A stretch of 8,679 nucleotides of DNA from assembly GCA_009927565.1 (NCBI GenBank), contig RFMT01000397.1:1-8679 (forward strand). Direction: 5' to 3'. How positions within the stretch are numbered: the first letter of the stretch is position 1; every line of letters starts with the position of its first letter. The translations under genes were made by a program, and so were the position numbers. The notes under the pieces were generated by a model. That model did not search any database, was not told where the DNA came from, and saw only the letters and a list, made by a program, of their open reading frames with translations. Origin of the DNA: Acidimicrobiia bacterium (GTDB taxonomy: Bacteria; Actinomycetota; Acidimicrobiia; Acidimicrobiales; Ilumatobacteraceae). Shown piece after piece: positions 5,561 through 8,679 of this stretch.

Positions 5561-6769
5561 TTAGCGCTCAAAAATTGAGTCGCGTGAAAGTTTCGTAATC
5601 GAAGTTTCGCCGATCAAAGCCATTGTGCGCGAAACACCGCTGGTGATGTGATCAAGCGCCCACTGCACACCCAACTCGCCTGCCGCACCTAGACCATACA
5701 AATACGGTCGCCCAAACATCACGGCGCGTGCGCCGAGTGCACATGCTTTAACCACATCTGAACCGCGGCGAACACCGCCGTCGACGAGAACTTCAATCGA
5801 GTCACCGACAGCATCAATGACACTTGGCAAAAGTTCGATTGGCGCGGGAGAACCGTCAAGTTGACGGCCGCCATGATTTGAAAGCGCGATTGCATCAACG
5901 CCCATTGATGCGGCTTGTTTGGCATCAGCCACGCACTGAATGCCTTTGAGCATGATCGGCAGCCCTGACTCTTGGCGAATCCAGTCAAGGTCATGCCAAC
6001 TCAAAGTCGGATCAAATTGCGAATTGACGTAATCAGACAACGTGATCGCTTTTGAGCCGTCAACATCTGACCGACCGGCAACTGCTGAGAACGTGATTGG
6101 TTCGTTTGTCACGAATTTAAATGTCCATCGTGGGTGTCGAATGCCATCGATAAAAGTTTCAAGACCAATTTTTGGTGGAAGCGTGAAGCCGCGACGTACA
6201 TCGCGCTCGCGCCGACCGAAGACCGCCGTATCGACGGTGACCATGATCGCTTTGTATCCGGCAGCCTTTGCCCGCTGAACCAGCTCGCGCGACAAACCGC
6301 GATCGCGCCAAACATAAAGTTGATACCACAATGGGCCAGTTGCCACGCTGGCGACTTCTTCGATGCTGCGAGTGCCGAGCGTCGACAATGTGAACGGCAG
6401 CGAGTTTTTGCCGGCAACTCGGGCAACTGCGAGTTCACCCTGCGGATGAGCAATGCGAGTGAAACCTGTCGGCGAAAGCGCAATCGGAAACGGCACTGGC
6501 TGACCCATGATTGTTGTGGCCGTATCAATCCGCGAAACATCTCGCAAAACTTTTGGCACGAGTCCGAACTTTGAATATGCCGAACTGTTGTTAGCAAGCG
6601 ACCATTCATCCTCGGCTGCGCCGTCGAAGTAGTCGAAAACACCTCCGGGCAAATTGCGTTTGGCAAGTTTGCGCAAATCTTTTAGGTCACCACAAGCCGC
6701 AAGCCTGCGTTTGTCGCCGTTAAATTCGAACTTGCGAAGTTGTACAACCGATCGAACCGACTTGAGCAC
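5561..6769 (-). CDS. FMN-dependent alpha-hydroxyacid dehydrogenase (LldD2-like)
   Basis: This 402-aa TIM-barrel flavoenzyme oxidises an L-2-hydroxyacid such as lactate to the 2-oxoacid. In dehydrogenase members electrons pass to quinone or cytochrome. Equivalents of all catalytic residues of the glycolate oxidase family are visible: Y47 in FDYFDGAAEDE, Y152 in YQLY, D180 in TVD, K275 in MLKGI, and H299 and R302 in SNHGGRQLD. The FMN-phosphate segments are DGGVRRGSD (330-338) and GR (353-354). The GGRQLD motif, and the N-terminal DKRRLAACGDLKDLRKLAKR (19-38), resemble M. tuberculosis LldD2 and not the mycofactocin enzyme MftD, where I recall GGNNLD. The start is GTG, 4 bp after the decarboxylase stop, preceded by a Shine-Dalgarno-like AGTAGG that overlaps that stop. 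It is therefore the second gene of an operon. The exact substrate is unproven. Confidence 0.9.
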   Translation of the reverse strand: MLKSVRSVVQLRKFEFNGDKRRLAACGDLKDLRKLAKRNLPGGVFDYFDGAAEDEWSLANNSSAYSKFGLVPKVLRDVSRIDTATTIMGQPVPFPIALSPTGFTRIAHPQGELAVARVAGKNSLPFTLSTLGTRSIEEVASVATGPLWYQLYVWRDRGLSRELVQRAKAAGYKAIMVTVDTAVFGRRERDVRRGFTLPPKIGLETFIDGIRHPRWTFKFVTNEPITFSAVAGRSDVDGSKAITLSDYVNSQFDPTLSWHDLDWIRQESGLPIMLKGIQCVADAKQAASMGVDAIALSNHGGRQLDGSPAPIELLPSVIDAVGDSIEVLVDGGVRRGSDVVKACALGARAVMFGRPYLYGLGAAGELGVQWALDHITSGVSRTMALIGETSITKLSRDSIFER

Positions 6770-6773
6770 AGAC

Positions 6774-8207
6774 CTACTCTAGCGAGTTGATGATTTCGGC
6801 AACTTCTTCGATAGTCGTGCGCGGGTTGATGATGCAGAAGCGCAAAATTGTTTCGCCGTTGAGAGTTGTTGGCACAACAAATGCTCGCCCCTCGTTGAGC
6901 ATTTTGTCGCTCCATGCTTGATATTGATCGGGTGTCCAGCCGTTTCGTTTGAAAACAATGATCGACAACTCTGGCTCAAGCAACAGCTCGAGAAATGGTG
7001 CATTCTTAATTAACTGCGTCGCTTCGCGCGTAACCTGCAGAGTAATTTCCATAGCTTCTTCATAGGCCTCGGTGCCATGCGTTGCGACGCTGAACCAAAA
7101 TGGCAAACCTCGGGCGCGACGCGAAAGATGATGGGCCATATCAGAAGGGTTTGCCAACGCGTCGCCGAGATCTTGCTGTTGCAACACCTCTAAATATTCG
7201 GCGCGTTGTGTATGCGCACGACGGGCGGTATCTGGATCGCGGTAGATCAATGCACAGCAATCAAATGGGCCGAATAGCCACTTGTGTGGATCAACGATAA
7301 AACTGTCGGCCAATTCAATGCCAACAAATAGGTGTTTCACACTCGGTGCACAAAGTGCGGCTGCCCCATAAGCACCGTCAATATGAAACCAAGTGCCTAG
7401 TTCGCGAGCCTTCTCGCCTGCAGCAACAAGATCATCGATTACACCAAGGTTCGTCGTGCCCGAAGTTGCGACGATTGCACAAATACGATTTTGGTCTTGT
7501 GGGTCTAGGTCGGCGATTGCTTGACGCAAGTTCACACCCGACATACGGCCTTGTGCGTCGGCTTTAACTTTGACGATGTCTGCATCCATTGCATTTGCTG
7601 CGAGACCCACCGAAGAATGTGCGCCCGATGAAGTGACAATTATCGGACGCACCCGGTCGTATGAACCTTTGCCGTTTTGCCGCCAACGCCAACGTGCGGC
7701 GATGAGCGCTGAGAGATTGCCCGCAGTACCCCCGCTCACAAAAACACCTGCGCTTGTTGGCGGAAAATTCGCCAAACTCGCCACCCATTGCAAGGCTTGA
7801 TTTTCGGCATAAACCGCACCAGAACTTTCAAGCCATGAGCCTGCATAAATGTTCGATGCGCTGAGAACGAGATCGAACAAGACAGCGCTCTCAGTCGGCG
7901 CGCCAGGCACAAACGATAAGAATGATGGATGGTCGACGCTGATGCACGCATGTGAAAGGTGCTTAGTAAAAATCTCAAGTGCTTTGAGACCTCCGAGACC
8001 TTCAGGCGTGATTGTGTTGCCGACTAAAGCCTGAAGTTGGCTAAACGTCTTCGGACCATCTAGGGGCGGTGGATCGAGGCGAATACGCTCGAGCGCATAT
8101 TCGACCACTGCCTCGGCGAGTTTTTCACTGTCTTGGTCGTGATAATGCATCCAATAGCCGTCGGACTCGTTGCCCGAGGATGGATGCTGTGGGAGTTTTG
8201 TCACCAT
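6774..8207 (-). CDS. Group II PLP-dependent amino-acid decarboxylase family protein
   Basis: This 477-aa fold-type I PLP enzyme belongs to the glutamate/aromatic-L-amino-acid decarboxylase family. Landmarks are DHPSFLSFVPGAPTESAVL (92-110) and SGGTAGNLSAL (158-168, PLP phosphate). SSGAHSSVG (193-201) carries H197, which stacks on the ring. HIDGAYGAA (275-283) carries D278. VDPHKWLFGPFDCCALIYRD (305-324) carries the Schiff-base lysine K309. Length is normal. I set the start at MVTKLPQ. A longer frame reaches 8276, but its 23 extra residues look non-coding and run into the divergent cytochrome gene. Substrate specificity (Glu, Asp, Trp, Tyr, DOPA or other) cannot be read off. It is followed after 4 bp by the hydroxyacid dehydrogenase. 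A TAGAGT at 8230-8235 (minus) could be its -10. Confidence 0.87.
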   Translation of the reverse strand: MVTKLPQHPSSGNESDGYWMHYHDQDSEKLAEAVVEYALERIRLDPPPLDGPKTFSQLQALVGNTITPEGLGGLKALEIFTKHLSHACISVDHPSFLSFVPGAPTESAVLFDLVLSASNIYAGSWLESSGAVYAENQALQWVASLANFPPTSAGVFVSGGTAGNLSALIAARWRWRQNGKGSYDRVRPIIVTSSGAHSSVGLAANAMDADIVKVKADAQGRMSGVNLRQAIADLDPQDQNRICAIVATSGTTNLGVIDDLVAAGEKARELGTWFHIDGAYGAAALCAPSVKHLFVGIELADSFIVDPHKWLFGPFDCCALIYRDPDTARRAHTQRAEYLEVLQQQDLGDALANPSDMAHHLSRRARGLPFWFSVATHGTEAYEEAMEITLQVTREATQLIKNAPFLELLLEPELSIIVFKRNGWTPDQYQAWSDKMLNEGRAFVVPTTLNGETILRFCIINPRTTIEEVAEIINSLE

Positions 8208-8229
8208 AGTTTGTTTACCACGAAGGCGC

Positions 8230-8235
8230 ACTCTA
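8230..8235 (-). promoter_or_regulatory. Possible -10 element TAGAGT of the decarboxylase operon
   Basis: TAGAGT on the minus strand lies 22 nt before the ATG at 8207, so this transcript would have a short leader, unlike its neighbours. There is no strong Shine-Dalgarno sequence in that leader and no clear -35. Confidence 0.25.
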
Positions 8236-8249
8236 ACTGTCGTCACTGG

Positions 8250-8255
8250 TAATCT
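8250..8255 (+). promoter_or_regulatory. -10 element TAATCT, leaderless start of cytochrome c gene
   Basis: TAATCT, six bases (TTGAAC), then the ATG at 8262. This spacing decides in favour of the ATG over the in-frame TTG at 8256, which begins two codons earlier. Confidence 0.55.
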
Positions 8256-8261
8256 TTGAAC

Positions 8262-8654
8262 ATGCAATCGAAACATTTGTTTAAGTTTTCGGGCCTCGCA
8301 ACCGTGATGGCACTGCTGACTCTCGGCGCCTGCTCGTCGAGTTCGTCTAGCGCACCGGCAGACCTGTCGCCCGAGGCGGCCGCAGGTCGTGAGATTTCAA
8401 TTTCTGCTGGATGTGCGAGTTGCCATGGAGAAGACGGCAATGGTCGCGTCGGACCAAAGTGGATTGGCCTGGCCGATTCTCAAGTCACTCTTAGCGACGG
8501 CACCGTCGTGACTGCTGACGATACATATCTATATGAGTCGATTAAAGACCCGGGTGCCAAAAAGCGTCGTGGAGCCTCGGGCATCATGCCCGCCAATAAG
8601 TTGACCGACGAAGAGATCGCCAGCATCATTGTTTACATTCGCGCGCTCAAATAA
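8262..8654 (+). CDS. Lipid-anchored class I cytochrome c
   Basis: This 130-aa electron carrier has a lipoprotein signal peptide with lipobox LGAC (C24 would be lipidated), then a Ser-rich linker (25-30). It carries a single c-type haem site CASCH (51-55) and the distal Met ligand in GIMPANKL (107-114). The body, GPKWIGL (64-70), VTLSDGTVVTADDTYLYESI (75-94), KDPGAKK (95-101) and LTDEEIASIIVYIRALK (114-130), strongly resembles the cytochrome c domain fused to subunit II of caa3-type oxidases. Here it stands alone on a lipid anchor. It would act on the outer face of the membrane, shuttling electrons to a terminal oxidase or from a dehydrogenase. It is divergent from the decarboxylase-hydroxyacid dehydrogenase operon across 54 bp. 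A functional link to that operon is possible but unproven. Confidence 0.93.
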   Translation: MQSKHLFKFSGLATVMALLTLGACSSSSSSAPADLSPEAAAGREISISAGCASCHGEDGNGRVGPKWIGLADSQVTLSDGTVVTADDTYLYESIKDPGAKKRRGASGIMPANKLTDEEIASIIVYIRALK

Positions 8655-8657
8655 TTT

Positions 8658-8679
8658 TTAAGCCAGCGTCACTAGTTCG
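8658..8679 (-). CDS. Possible C-terminal end of a convergent gene (6 codons)
   Basis: On the minus strand the edge reads GAA CTA GTG ACG CTG GCT TAA (ELVTLA, stop), placing a stop 3 bp beyond the cytochrome c stop. Tail-to-tail gaps this small occur elsewhere in the window (2 bp at 4771-4772, a 1-bp overlap at 2437). Six codons cannot identify a protein, so this is only a guess from layout. Confidence 0.22.

Noticed and set aside
8208..8276. 23-residue N-terminal extension of the decarboxylase
   Set aside because: It overlaps the start of the divergent cytochrome c gene, is Arg/Val-rich without family similarity, and the family needs no such extension.

Overview
The window is a compact bacterial chromosome segment from an actinomycete-like organism, probably an uncultivated, moderate-GC member of Actinomycetota such as Acidimicrobiia. 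The phylum is inferred from an F420/FMN-type LLM oxidoreductase, a DUF3048 protein, an LldD2-like alpha-hydroxyacid dehydrogenase and promoters that look leaderless. The class is a guess. No gene-free stretch exceeds 100 bp, and neighbouring genes are nearly contiguous or overlap slightly.

Layout. At 1-257 (minus) lies the 5' part of a secreted, threonine-rich protein. It overlaps by 8 bp the end of an APC-family amino-acid permease (250-1467, minus) that seems to lack an internal TM8-TM9 block. Divergent from the permease is an LLM-class oxidoreductase (1541-2437, plus). Its stop codon touches a tRNA-Cys(GCA) gene on the minus strand (2437-2508). A secreted DUF3048 protein (2560-3531, minus) follows. 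Divergent from it is a Cys/Met-metabolism PLP enzyme (3598-4770, plus), which ends 2 bp from a convergent ribosomal pair, bL33 (4773-4943) and bL28 (4953-5189), both minus. Divergent from bL28 is type B bL31 (5235-5525, plus). All three ribosomal proteins are of the cysteine-poor, zinc-free type. Next comes a minus-strand two-gene operon: a group II PLP decarboxylase (6774-8207) followed 4 bp later by an FMN-dependent alpha-hydroxyacid dehydrogenase (5561-6769). Divergent from the operon is a lipid-anchored class I cytochrome c (8262-8654, plus). The last 22 bp may hold the tail of a convergent gene.

How the genes work together. Most of the window is ordinary housekeeping and metabolism: amino-acid transport, sulfur amino-acid chemistry, translation, and 2-hydroxyacid oxidation feeding a respiratory chain. 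I found no defence system, mobile element, CRISPR array or biosynthetic cluster, and no clearly new multi-gene system.

The strongest non-routine signals are four. (1) A TANNNT hexamer lies exactly 6 nt before the start codon at four genes, with near matches at three others, indicating leaderless transcription. (2) The permease has an apparent in-frame internal deletion. (3) The zinc-free ribosomal proteins are fired from face-to-face promoters with a dyad between them. (4) A secreted Thr-rich protein is translationally overlapped with the permease.
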